The notes under the pieces: model-generated | Database searches by the model: none | What the model saw: only the letters and a program-made list of their open reading frames with translations | What the model was told of the DNA's origin: nothing | Shown here: positions 50,984 to 63,028 of the stretch, piece after piece | How the letters are laid out: the number at the start of each line of letters is the position of its first letter | Numbering within the stretch: the first letter of the stretch is position 1 | Assembly: GCF_000208745.1 (NCBI RefSeq) | Contig: NC_030858.1 | Coordinates: 3,901,249-3,965,248, forward strand | Direction: 5' to 3' | DNA: 64,000 nt | Origin: Theobroma cacao | Taxonomy: Eukaryota; Streptophyta; Magnoliopsida; Malvales; Malvaceae | Made by a program: the position numbers and the translations under genes

Positions 50984-52780
50984 CTATGCTCCCCTAGCTT
51001 TATGGTGCAAGGGAGAATTCAACCCATTTCTGGGAGTTTGCTTTAGAGTGTCGCTTTCCCAGTGAACTGGAGACATCCTTGGTGATCTGTTTTGATGCCT
51101 ATGGCCGTGGTGGAGTTTGTGGTTTTTGTGATGATGATGGCCGTTCTCTTTCTTAAATTCGCATTCCTTAGTGTCCTTGTCCTCCTTCGGCGAACCACTT
51201 TCGGTTGGAACCGTATAAACAAAGGGACCAATTGGAATGTCTTCAGAGTCCTGCAGGGGCTCCAAAGTGCTGACCACATCACTCATTTTTGGTCTTTGCT
51301 TTGGCCGGTGACTAAGGCATTGGTAAGCCAATGCAGCTGCCTTTCGCGCCCCCATTTCTGAGTATTGGCCTTCCAGTCTGGGATCCATTATCCGGCCAAG
51401 TTTCCTAGGATCATTCAACATTGGCCTTGCCCACTCTGCTAAGTTCTGTTCCCTTTGGGAACGGCTCTTGTCTAAAGATCTTCTCCCCGTTAAAAGCTCC
51501 AGAAGTACCACTCCAAAGCTATATACATCACTCATTGCCGTCAAGTGACCTAAAACAACAGTTACAATTATATCAGTTTTTAGTAAATCTACAATTCAAA
51601 ATACGAAAATATGTCAAATTAGCCCAAAAATGTATGAATCAAAATGCTGTACCTGTCATGACGTATTCAGGAGCAGCGTAGCCTTGCGTCCCCATCACTC
51701 TGGTGGAAACATGCGTGTCATCCCCTTCCGGGCCGTCTTTTGCCAGACCAAAATCTGAAAGTTTGGCAGTATAATCCTGGGAAAAAAAAACATGTTTGGA
51801 AAAGTAACATCAGTATAGGAAGAAAATCTATGTTACAATTCTGATGGGACAAGTTTTGTGCGGTAGATAAGAACTTAAAAAACCGACATACTTACAGAGT
51901 CTAACAAGATATTTGACGCTTTAAAATCTCGGTATATGACTGGTTTATCTGCTTGGTGGAGATAGGCAAGACCCTTGGCAGCTCCAAGAGCAATTTTCAT
52001 CCTTGTCGCCCATGGAAGAGAAACTGAATATCCTGCAGGCAGGAGATTGACATTAATTTCTTTTACTGTTTTGTATGAACAAAATTTTTCAAAAACAGAA
52101 TGGTAATTTACAGAGGGAACATACTTCTAAATAGCTGATTCTCCAAGCTGCCCCTCGGCATATATTCATATACCAGAAGCCTATGTTCTTCTTCGCAACA
52201 ATATCCGATCAGCTTCACAAGATGTGGGTGCCTCAATTGTGCAAGAAAGATCACTTCAGTCTGTTCCAGAAAGAAACATTTATTAATCAATAAATCAAAC
52301 TTTCCAGTCGAAATAAAGCATTAGGAGAGATGGGAATTCAGGAAACTGAACAATTGATGTCCTAACGTAAGCAATATATCAATTGAAAAGACTCACCAAC
52401 CACTCTCTATGCCCTTGCAGGCCTTCTAAATCCAGGAGCTTAACCGCCACAGGCTGAGCTTTCAATCCAGGCCTAACCTTGTCATCAATGAAACCTTTAT
52501 GAACCGGTCCAAACCCACCTTCACCCAGAAAGTTAGCTGATGAAAAGCTCTGGGTTATCACCTTTAGCTCCCCAAGCGTAAAAATATGAAGGTTTGAACC
52601 GGCAAGCGATGTAGACAGGTCCTCCGAAAGCATTGAGCTGGGATAACTTAAGTCTAACATTGCAAGCCTGGCAAATGAACTTTGCTTTGCAACTTCCTTC
52701 TTAGGCTTGGGCTCTGGTTTCTCAACACCCTTGGAACAGCTCGGGATGATGGATCTCCAAGTAATTTTCATCACAGTCAT
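50984..52780 (-). CDS. RIPK: Receptor-like cytoplasmic kinase, RLCK-VIIa, RIPK-like
   Basis: RLCK-VIIa kinases relay signals from cell-surface immune receptors; Arabidopsis RIPK phosphorylates RIN4 in effector-triggered immunity. Exons: 52397-52780, 52125-52260, 51896-52032, 51653-51776 and 50984-51549, giving 448 residues (AtRIPK is about 462). The N terminus ([18 protein letters not shown]) has no obvious Gly2 myristoylation site but has a Cys that could be palmitoylated. The kinase core shows the Gly loop GEGGFG at 86-91, Lys114 in VAVK, catalytic YRDFKASN (Asp209, Lys211, Asn214), DFG at 227-229 and the activation segment [17 protein letters not shown], so it should be active. The tail is rich in His and Ser ([15 protein letters not shown]), like RIPK. 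Position next to an SBT1.8-like gene agrees with Arabidopsis linkage. In subdomain IX it reads AMSDVYSFG where ARSDVYSFG is more usual. Confidence 0.93.
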
Positions 52781-55700
52781 TTTTTTTTTCTGAATCTAGT
52801 ATATTTCTACAAATTCACTTCTTCAAACTTGTATCGACGTATATAGGATCTAAAAGTAGAGGATTATCCGTGGTTGGCGATAGCCAACAGCTTTTAGGTA
52901 AAGATTTGAAAGAACAAAGAAGACTAGGTTAGAAAAATATCAGAGGACGGTGAAGAAAGAGCAATGGTTTGGAAGGACTTTAATAAGGCCTGCTGGGAGA
53001 GGAGAGGGAAGGCTAAAGATTGGAAAATATTCAAAGATCGAATCACCAACTGCTCTGAAAAACTAGACACGGGGAGAAAGAGGTTTGCTTGCAACTCCTT
53101 TTTATCTCGTTTCCAACACCCTTTGATTTTTTCTTCACATAATTCTATTACAACATAAAAATTGGAATTCTTCCACGGCTTCCACCCTTTTTATTTCTAT
53201 CTATATATATATATATATAAGATTACAGACATTATTATGCCATTTGATTAACGGGGGTAAACCGAGTCTGTAAGTCCACAAAAGTTGGTTCAATACAAAA
53301 TGACGCGGCTGCCCCCCCTTGACTGTCCCCTATTTCTTAGAACTTTGTTTTTTTGGCCTTTGGAATGTTCCGCCTGAAAGCACATTCGATTATTCAAGAC
53401 TCATTTTCATCCAGCCATGTATCGAAAGTGCTTGTCGTATTTCCAAAATTGACTCCTTGGTAACAATATTCTAAAATGAATTCAATGTGTGGGTTTTTTT
53501 TTTTAATATAAAAAAGAAGAACCGTTTGGTAGTAATCAAGCAGAGAACAACAGCTATTACACACTAAAATCAGCAGTCAGAGGACAATGTCCATCAAATT
53601 TGAAATCTAGGTTTGTTTACACTTCGTAAATTGCAAGGAAAATAAAAAAACAGGTTGGTCTGCCTGCAATATTGTCTTCTATCTTCTAGAAGATTTACTT
53701 GTATTATAAATATAGTATTGTCTTTGTTTAGATGGCTGACATGATGAATGTGTTTTGTATGCATGACGATTAAACCACAGGCGGATCATCACAACCGCGT
53801 GAACTGTGGACTTTTCCCCCCATCCTTTAGATTGGATGGTCATGATTTTTCCTTGCAGTTGACCTTGGATGGGTTCACAAAGCTGGTGGGTGATGGGTCA
53901 GCTTATTATCTTCCCATAAACTTTGTTTAATCCTGTTCTTACTTCTACCCAAAATATTAAAAACGAAAACTGCCAATGAAATTGGACCCCTCAATCCCAC
54001 TCCAAAAAAAAGAAAATCCTTGGCAGTGGCCTTGTTAAGGGTCACCTCTCACCTACACTGCCATCCATGAAAATAATTTGCGCCAATATGATAAGGATTA
54101 AGCTGAGAGGGACTATGCTTAAGAAAAAGGCAAAAGGGGCCATGATTCACGTCTCCATCCCTATATCCGTGAAAATGAGGGGGCAAATTTGTCAAAGAGG
54201 TAGTAGGTGTGTGATTTGAGAGAACAATTCGTGGTGCCGTCAGCTTGAGGGAGAGTCAATGGGCAATACTGTCATTTGAAGTAGACAATTACGACCGCGT
54301 TTTGCATGAATCAAAGTCTTTTTGGACTAGATCCATGTGAGGAAAATACAAACAAATAAATAGTATTAAAGAATTTTCCCCCAAAAAAAATGGTATTAAA
54401 GAAATTAAATATATTAGTATTAAATTTGCATATTGCATGGTTATTGCTTTTGCTGATTTTTCTTCCGCCCCGCTTATTCACTAATTCAAAACAACTCGAT
54501 CAAAGTAGTGCTTTTTGATTGTGTATTAAAATACGTGTTGGTTGACATTTAGCCGAAAGGGAGAAAACTGGGAAGAAGCTGTGGCTATTTTAAATTATAG
54601 TACAAATTTAATGTAAATGGATTAATTAGAAAGGTGTTGTTGCAGGTGAATTTTTTAATTACTTGGGAAAACGACTGTTGTTTTCCTTCAAAAGGTCGTC
54701 TTGTTTTTCATTGACAGCTTGGGATAGACCGGCAGCATAGCGTTTTGAAGTTAGTAATTGGCAGTAAAATTGCTGTTTTAACAGTTTCTTTAAAGGTCAA
54801 AAAATAATTAGGATGAACAAATCAATCAAACTACAACCACTTCATATGGAACTTCACCGAACAATTAAACACCCAAGCTTGGAATAAAAAAAAAAAAACT
54901 TTTACGCCCAACATTGACTCTTCAAAGTTTCTCATGTACATAGGATTAATTTGTCATCATCACTGCTTGAATTATCAAGAGTCGAACAACAAACTAATAG
55001 ACTAAGATTAGAGATTTAAAAATAATTACATCAGGTTAATGGAATGAAAAGTCTCAGGTTCAGTACGAAATATATGTCAGCTGGTTTGACATTTTGTCCA
55101 GGAATCTTTACATCTTATCGTACTGTGCCAGGTAAAACTTGTCCGATTATTTCTATATTGGAGAAAAGATTCCCTAAAAGATAAGGTGATTAACTGAGGA
55201 AAAATGAAGCTAATAATCTGCACGTGACAATATAAAACTTTTTTTCAGGTGAACTACCGAAGACATTGATGTTAAGGTTTAACTTCTGGGCTCTTTTAAG
55301 TAGCTTTAAAAGCAACCAAAGAAACAAAATCTGGGTGGTTCGGATATTTGAAAATGAGGGGAAGGAGTGACCTTAAAATAGAACCAAGTGTGAAATATGG
55401 CCGGGGTTTTGTAGCTACGTACGTAACAGGGCATGAATTAAAGACGTGTTAGAAAACAATTAAGAGAAGGAGAAAAATACGAAGATCCAGCAGAGAACAG
55501 GGGGAGATGAGACCTCCTGCGGAGTCAAAGTCAACCGTTTCGTGGCGCTTAGTTTTTATTTTGAATGGGCGTTGGGTTTTTTTCTGACTGATGCAAATAA
55601 GGATTTGGCTGTGTGAGTGGAAACTCTGGATAATTGCTTCTGGAGCCCCTCAACCCGGGTGAGCTTGGCTTTCTCCTAAAGCGCGTGTGTGCAGCAGTTT

Positions 55701-57085
55701 GCCAAAGACGAGAGAAAAAGTAATACCTAGTACGACTAGTAACAAAAATGCCGCGTACGTGCAGCGATTGCGGACCCAAGTTTCGTGTTGCTTCCTCCTT
55801 CGAGTTTTCTTTTTTCTTTTTAAATCTTTTATCAAATCATATTAATAGTTTATTTTTTATTCTTTCTCTATCTATTTCGGTCTCTCTACCTTTTTTTTTT
55901 TTAAATTCCTTTGATCTCCATTTTGGTTAATGATGCCAGAGGCAATATTTATTTATTTATTATATTGTAATATGACAATATGTACGAATTTATTAGGTGT
56001 ACCAAGCTTCATGTAAAAAGAATTATATGGTTGTTTAATAACATCATGGACAAATTTATCTGAAAAATAATTAAACAGATTTTTCTTTACGTAAATAAAT
56101 TCTTGATGTATAGAATTTATTCGCCTTTTCTTATATATAAAAGAAACTTTTTTATCCCGAATTCAGTTCATTTTTTGTTTAGTTTCGACGTGTACGAAGA
56201 GTCTTTGATTGAGCCTTATCGGTGGTTTAGATTGGGCTCTTGGTGGCTCCATTAAGTTTTAAGTCTTTCTTACACAGTTTATATCGGCCCAGATCAAACT
56301 AGACTAATCAACTAGGTCCCATCTCTTCGAATTTGGATCCATTCTAGCATCATCCAGGAACCATCCTGTCACCATAAAAGGCCGATGGTTGTCATCTCTT
56401 AATTTTAAAATTTATTATTATTATATATATAATTTAAGATATATAAATTTATAATTTTGTATAATTACCTTTTAATGTTTTTCATGTAAAATCTTAGATA
56501 TGTCAGAGTTATTGTTGAGAAAAAAGACCAAAGAAAATAAATTTCAAGAGTAAATATAATGTTATATATTACAACTTCTAAACTGCTTTGAGTAAATTAA
56601 GATAACTTGATTCTAACCATTTGCATCAAATGCATATGTATTGGTGATAAGCCTAAATTAAATTTTTAATAAGCCTGGTTTCAACTTTTATTTCTATGGC
56701 TAAAATATTAAAAAAGGCTTTTGTACTATCTCAATTTTTTTTAGATATGTTATATTCTTTGTTATACCTAATTAAACCATTAAAGTATTATTTTTTTTAT
56801 TTTGTATGAAAATCATTAAAATCTATTATTATAACCATATTAATGTCTACATGGTTCATAATCTTTGTCAAATTAATCTTCATGTAACAAAATATAAAAA
56901 TCCATACTAAGTTGACGCTTACATGATATATCATATTAGTGTCTATAAAATTCCTTTTTATTACATATGTATTAAGTAGATATTACATCTACGTATATAC
57001 GACCATGATAAATAAAAAAAAAACTATGGAAAAGATAATTTTAAATTAGATATGTTATATAGGTAAATGAGTTATATATAAATAA

Positions 57086-57714
57086 AAGACTAATCCTATT
57101 CATAATCTAACTCTAACTATAACAGTCTAACTAGTAGATTCTATAGGAGCAACAACAGCAAGGGCATGAATGTGAGGAAGCTCGTTGTATGTATTTGTAG
57201 TAGAATTGGGAAATAACTCGACGGATGGGTTAGTGGCAAGAACACCACGAATATGAATATGAGGAAGCTCATCGATAATATTTGTAGAAGAATTGGGAAA
57301 TAACTCAACAAATAAGTCAGTGACAGGAATATAAGAAAGTTCATCGGAAGTATTTCTAGTAGAATTGGGAAATAACTAAACAGTAGGAGCAATACGGGCA
57401 AGAATATGAAGAAGCTCATTGGAAGTATATGGAGTAGAATTGAGAAACAACTAAACACATAACACAAACGGTGGTTGAGGTGACAATCTATGGCCCGTTG
57501 ATGTCAAGATAGGAGGCGACGCGTAGGAGAGAAAAGCTTCCAATGCGTGGGGCCCGTGCAGTGTCGATGTGAATTCAAAACGACTGGAAACTCGTGAAGG
57601 TCAAGACGATTTTTCAGCTATGTCAGGCAGCAGAAACTCTAATATTGTAAATCTAAATTACGTATCTTAAGTATATACATAAGACTAGTCTTATTTACAA
57701 TTTAATTTTAACTA
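57086..57714 (-). repeat. Decayed element with a repeated coding-like motif between direct repeats
   Basis: Four units start at about 57203, 57290, 57362 and 57437 (GAATTGGGAAATAACT or close); spacings of 87, 72 and 75 bp are all multiples of three. On the minus strand the units read a hydrophilic peptide repeat, VELFPNSTxNTxDELPHIH, with two in-frame stops where other units have a Glu codon. The block lies between diverged direct repeats at 57086-57119 and 57681-57714 (27 of 34 identical, all differences transitions). It may be the remains of a retroelement, but no polymerase or integrase motif is present. Confidence 0.5.
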
Positions 57715-58386
57715 ATTAATAATATTAAAATTATAATCTAACTAGATAATAGTATTATATAATAACTCCAATTAGATAAATTTTATATAATTATTTTAAC
57801 TAGTACTCCTAACAATAAAAATTTGTCAGAGAAAGTTAAATAAAACAGAAACATCATCTTTGATCTTCTAATCGCATTTGGTAATCGATATCCGTCCCTT
57901 CCAATCTTGTACAACCATTATGTTCTTTGGCAGCTGCTAAACATCAGATTCAGTCGCTGTTTTTATGACCTTAAAATCAAACTTACGTAACTCGAATTGG
58001 CCAATCCAGACCATTTTCAATGGAGAAAAAAAAAAAAAGAAGCTTATTGGGCCACTTGACAAAATTACCCCACATCTTGGAGAATGAGGAATCCAGAAAT
58101 GCTGAGTAGTACCCCTCCCCCCCAGTCCACTCTGCAACATGCAAGTGGCTGACTTTGTTGTCCAACCAGATCATTCGAGATAATTAGCCTGGACACCTTG
58201 GTATTCTCCAACAGCAAAATATCTCCTCTACTGGCCCCCATCTCCTTGTCCTTATATTTCTTTCGTCTAAGCAAGAAAAGGTCTATCAACTTCAATATTT
58301 TCAATGATCAATTATAATGACTTGTGACGCAGGTGAGAGATATTTATGTACATATATAAAATAAAATCCTTTTTTCCTTCTTGGTT

Positions 58387-58404
58387 GGGGGGGGGGGGGG
58401 GGGG
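58387..58404 (+). repeat. Run of 18 G
   Basis: An uninterrupted run of 18 guanines in AT-rich intergenic DNA, with the same quadruplex potential and length uncertainty as the run at 14878. Confidence 0.9.
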
Positions 58405-59633
58405 TTGGGAAAACAACAAAAACAATAAAGAGGAAGGAGACAGGAAAAGGTAGGCATCAACATTGGATTGTTTTTGTATTTACTAGAAATTCATTTTGAA
58501 GCTTTGCTGGGGAGTGATGGCCTGGGGGATCCGATCTCAAAGCATCTGGTTACGTCTTTCTTATTATTGTTTTGTTCTTCTTTATACTTCAGAGCCAGTG
58601 CATCAACACGCAAAGCTTTGCTATTTGTTGGGTACAGGCTCCTCAAAGCTAGCATTATCCTCCTAACCACCACGTGCTTTCATTAATACTATAAAATGCT
58701 CTTTATTTTAGCATTTTGTGGCATAATATTTTGGCATTTTCTTTATAAATTAGTTAAGATAAGAAATGGATGCTGCACGTGTTGGTCAACAAAACTAATG
58801 CTATAAATGTTGCATACAAGTATATTCCAATCAGAGTTAATAAGGAAGAAAGAAAAAGAACCCAAAGTTTTCTTTTGGAACCCAGAAATATTTCTATGTA
58901 GTTGTTATAAAGGTGTTAAATAATTATCTAATCGAAATTATTTAAAAAATTTTAAATTTTTTAAATTTTATTATTTTTAAATTTTTTATATTTTATTTTA
59001 AATTAAATAAGATGATTCACTAATTAATCATTATCAAAATTTTATTTATCATTTTATATCATATGAAATTGATATTTCAATGTCACATGATGACATAACA
59101 TGTGATATTTTTTACTCTCAATTTGAGATAAAAATAATAATTAATATTTTAATTAATAATAATTAATTAATTATTAATAATAACAGTTCATTTTGTGTGA
59201 TATAAAAGAATAAGAATTTAATTAAGTATAATAAAAAATAAAAATTTATTTAAAATTTTGAAGTATTATGCTTTTGTTTTTAAAAAATAAGATACTAAAA
59301 TTTTTTTCAGAAGTTTACAGCAAACAAACATGACAAAGCGGTTAGAAGTTTGATAGTAGGACGTAAGGAAATACGTCAGGTGAAGTATACTACGCATATG
59401 TGATAAGAGTAGGCCTCGGCTGTGTAATAAATTTGGTATCTTCAACTGTGTGCAACACGACATGACCCGCAACATGATTGCCCTACTATTGGTCAGGGAA
59501 ATTTATTTATTATTTTGCCCCACTGGCCAATCCTATCATCCTAATTATTCCGAATCACCAACCACTACTGCTTTAAATTTCTCTCCACAAAACCTGAAAC
59601 AGAGAAACAGAGAGAGAACCAACAAACATAGTC

Positions 59634-62600
59634 ATGGCTCGCTTGACGTTGTTGTCCTCGATCGTCCTCCTGCTTTGCTCCGCCGCCGCCGCAACAATCT
59701 TCGAGGACTCCAACCCCATCCGGATGGTTCCCGATGACCTCCGTGGCTTTGAGTCCTTTGTTCTCAGTGTCCTCGGTCACACGCGCCACGCTTTCTCCTT
59801 TGCCCGCTTTGCTTACAGGTAACCGATCATTTAGTTATCTTAATTTTTTCATTTGTTTCCCAGGGAAAAAGAAGCGTGAAAATTGAGATGAAATTTTGGA
59901 TTTTTCTTATTGGGTTAGGCATGGGAAGACGTACGAGAGCGTGGAGGAGATGAAGCTTCGGTTTCAGATTTTTAAAGACAATTTGGATTTGATCAGATCC
60001 ACTAACAAGAAGGGATTGCCTTACACTCTTGCTGTTAATCGTATGTACTCTCTCTCCCTTTTTTTTATTAGTTTGAAGTTTATGTCGGTTTATATCAGCG
60101 GCCTGACGGTGAATCAAAGGTGTCGGATTCCGGCACCTAAATGATTCGGTGATTTCTGATACTAACTATATGAGTTGACTTTCTTAAACTATGATCTGGG
60201 TTCAGTTCAGTTCAGTTCCAGTATGTTTGGTTACAGCCAATTCTAGCCTGACACTTTAGCATTAGAGAACTAAACTTACTTGGACTTGATGAAAGATGAA
60301 AATTGTCAACAGATGATGTTGATTATTGCGCTTACGCTTGATCTTTTCAACGAAATTAGCTAATTTTATTCAATTTTTTTTTAGTTTATGATGAACTATC
60401 TTTTTTTTCCTTTTGTTGATTTTTGTTTATTGATTCAACGATGCAGAGTTTGCTGATTGGACCTGGGAAGAGTTTCAGAAACACAGGTTGGGAACTGCTC
60501 AAAACTGCTCTGCTACCACAAAGGGCAATCACCAGCTCACTGATGTCATCCTTCCTGAGTCGGTACTTTCACTAATAAAACCCTATGAGTACCAAGATTA
60601 AGAATTTTTAACTATCCTTGCATTAAAATTCATTGGATAATCTCCTACATAATGAAGCCAGCAATCACTAATGAATTCGCCATGCAACAAGTTGTAAAAG
60701 ATAGTAAGGTGGAATTTGCTAAAGTACTAAGACATCGTGGATGTTCTATAAAGCTTTTTTTTTTTTCTTAATTGGGAGAAGGGAGATTCGAACCCTGCTC
60801 TTTACGTAGGGGATAATGCACCAACCAATGAGCCAAATGCTCGGGTGCGTGGATGTTCTATAAAGTTTCATTGGTAAAATATTAAGGTTTTTGATTTGGC
60901 TAAAGTGATACTTGGTGTTGCAGTATTTGTAATTAAGCATGTAACAAGAAATATACGAGCCAATGGCAGAAAATATATGAAGTAACAATTAGATCTGACT
61001 TAATCGGTAACACTTCTGCTAAATGATATTCTACAGAAAGACTGGAGGGAAGTGGGCATAGTCAGTCCTGTCAAAAATCAGGGCTCCTGTGGATCTTGCT
61101 GGACATTCAGGTTAGCTTTTAGTTATGATTAGAAAATGCTGCTTACCAAGCTACTAAGTTTAGCTTTTAATTATTAAGTTGTGACATTTTACATTTGCAT
61201 GTTTCAGTACCACTGGAGCTCTTGAGGCAGCTTACCATCAGGCATTTGGGAAGGGAATCTCCCTTTCTGAGCAGCAGCTTGTTGACTGCGCCGGAGCCTT
61301 TAATAACTTTGGATGCAATGGTGGGTTGCCATCCCAAGCCTTTGAATACATCAAATATAATGGTGGCCTTGATACAGAGGAGGCATACCCTTACACAGCA
61401 AAAAATGGTGAATGCAAATTCTCATCTGAAAATGTTGGGGTCCAAGTCATTGACTCTGTCAACATTACCTTGGTAAGTTCAAACACCATTTCCCTTTTGT
61501 TTCTCTGGTATCGCAGTTTATATGATCATGTGCTTGATGTCAAATATGCCTTGTTTTTGTGGGATAAAGCAGAAAATAGATGACTTTACTTGTTCATGTG
61601 GCTGAATATGACTGGTTTATATGGGTTGCCACTGGCTATTTATCATGCCTGTTTTACGTTATCAGTATATGTCTAGTTCAATTTGAGTGTTGGCTAAATC
61701 CAAACCTGACCAATGTTCAACCCCAACGAGTGTGTTTATCTCCATTGTTGGTTGCTTTTCAGTGATCCAATTCGAAACAGGTCCATTTACACATAATTGG
61801 CTATTCTAATTTGTGACCCTAGCTAAATATTGGAATTCAATTGCATCTGAAGTCATAAAGAAATGCCTTGTGAATCTAGATATATAAATTACATATATCA
61901 TCTTTTGGGATTTCCTAATCTGTACAATCAAACACAGGGTGCTGAAGATGAATTAAAGCATGCAGTTGGCTTGGTTCGGCCAGTTAGTGTTGCATTTGAA
62001 GTTGTCACTAGTTTCCGATTTTACAAGAATGGGGTTTACACCAGTGACGTATGTGGTAGCACTTCCATGGTAAGTTATTATTATTATTGTGCTTTGGAGT
62101 TAGAGAAGCTTATTTAACTGGCAAGACAAAAAGATCTGTTGATCAATTATGTTATGAAGTTATAAAATTTCTATATGTGGCCAAATAGGTTCAGTTTGTG
62201 GTGAGGATTTCATGGCTTGATATGATTTCTTAGAAATGCAAGTAGTGCCAGCCTTCCCTGCCTTTTTAGTAGTTGTAGCAGAAATGGTTTCAAGATTGAG
62301 CTGTGAAAACAGCATAAAACCATAATGGATTCATCATTCATGACCGTGTTCTTCTAGTCAAAAGTGGATCAAATCATAGTCAAGATATGCTAATAGGATT
62401 GGCTAATGTCTACGTATGCATATAGGTGTGCATGTGTATGGTTATTCGCCATTTGGAATATGATGACAATTCTTGTATATTGTGCACATCGGTACCGCCC
62501 ATCTATGTGATGGATTGATGCGTTCTTACTAACTATGGACTTACGTGGCAGGATGTGAACCACGCCGTTCTTGCAGTTGGGTATGGAGTTGAAAACGGTG

Positions 62601-63028
62601 TTTCATATTGGCTCATCAAGAACTCATGGGGAGAAGATTGGGGGGATGATGGCTACTTCAAGATGGAGATGGGGAAAAACATGTGTGGTAAGTCTCAAGT
62701 CTCAACCTCGTTGGATTGTTTAGTCAAAAAAAGATGCCTGGATTGAACTATGTCAAATAATTCAAATGTTGAGAATTTACTAGTCTTCAAAGACCACCCA
62801 GATTCTGAAGTTGATCATGAAGAGAAATTAGTTGATTGGATATGGTCCTATGAAAATTCTTCAATTTACAGTGAATATCTTTTCTGAATTAGGACAATAA
62901 AGCTAAGAATTCATCTGACTGAAAATTTGAATTGTAAACAGTATACATCAAGAACTTAATTCCCTTATACATCCTCCAATTTGGTTGCAGGTGTCGCGAC
63001 ATGTGCATCATACCCTATTGTCGCTTGA
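59634..63028 (+). CDS. Aleurain-like vacuolar cysteine protease (papain family, cathepsin H-type)
   Basis: Aleurains are C1A proteases with aminopeptidase activity sorted to the lytic vacuole. Exons: 59634-59818, 59919-60040, 60447-60562, 61037-61110, 61208-61472, 61938-62069, 62552-62687 and 62991-63028, 355 residues (Arabidopsis AALP is about 358). A signal peptide (about 1-20) precedes the vacuolar sorting motif NPIR in EDSNPIRMV. The I29 inhibitor prodomain follows ([32 protein letters not shown]). The mature enzyme shows oxyanion Gln156, catalytic Cys162 in CGSCWTFS, His302 in [11 protein letters not shown] and Asn322 in [10 protein letters not shown]. The chain ends CASYPIVA. All introns are GT-AG and the frame is continuous. 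The third intron holds a SINE with its own duplications and does not disturb the junctions. The protein should be functional. Confidence 0.95.
60736..60865 (-). mobile_element. Short tRNA-derived SINE in an aleurain intron
   Basis: An insert of 94 bp (60754-60847) lies between two perfect 18-bp direct repeats, 60736-60753 and 60848-60865 (CGTGGATGTTCTATAAAG). Read on the minus strand it has a tRNA-like A box (TGGCTCATTGG), then a B box (GGTTCGAATCT) about 30 bp later, and ends in a poly-A tract. These are the hallmarks of a Pol III SINE copied by a LINE. At 94 bp it is close to a bare tRNA-like head plus tail, either a very short family or a truncated copy. Confidence 0.9.

Larger units (their letters stand above)
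52781..59633. other. Intergenic region of about 6.9 kb
   Basis: The left edge holds the kinase promoter, with a TA tract near 53203-53219. 55800-57130 and 58920-59260 are very AT-rich. The decayed repeat-protein element at 57086-57714 and a run of 18 G at 58387-58404 are listed separately. Open frames at 53748-53930, 55549-55835 and 57937-58304 show no recognisable features. The aleurain promoter lies at the right edge, without a convincing TATA box. Confidence 0.45.

Noticed and set aside
57141..57467. Hydrophobic 108-residue minus-strand ORF in the repeat relic
   Set aside because: It is open, but another minus-strand frame gives a hydrophilic, better conserved repeat (ELFPNST), which is the likelier ancestral frame.
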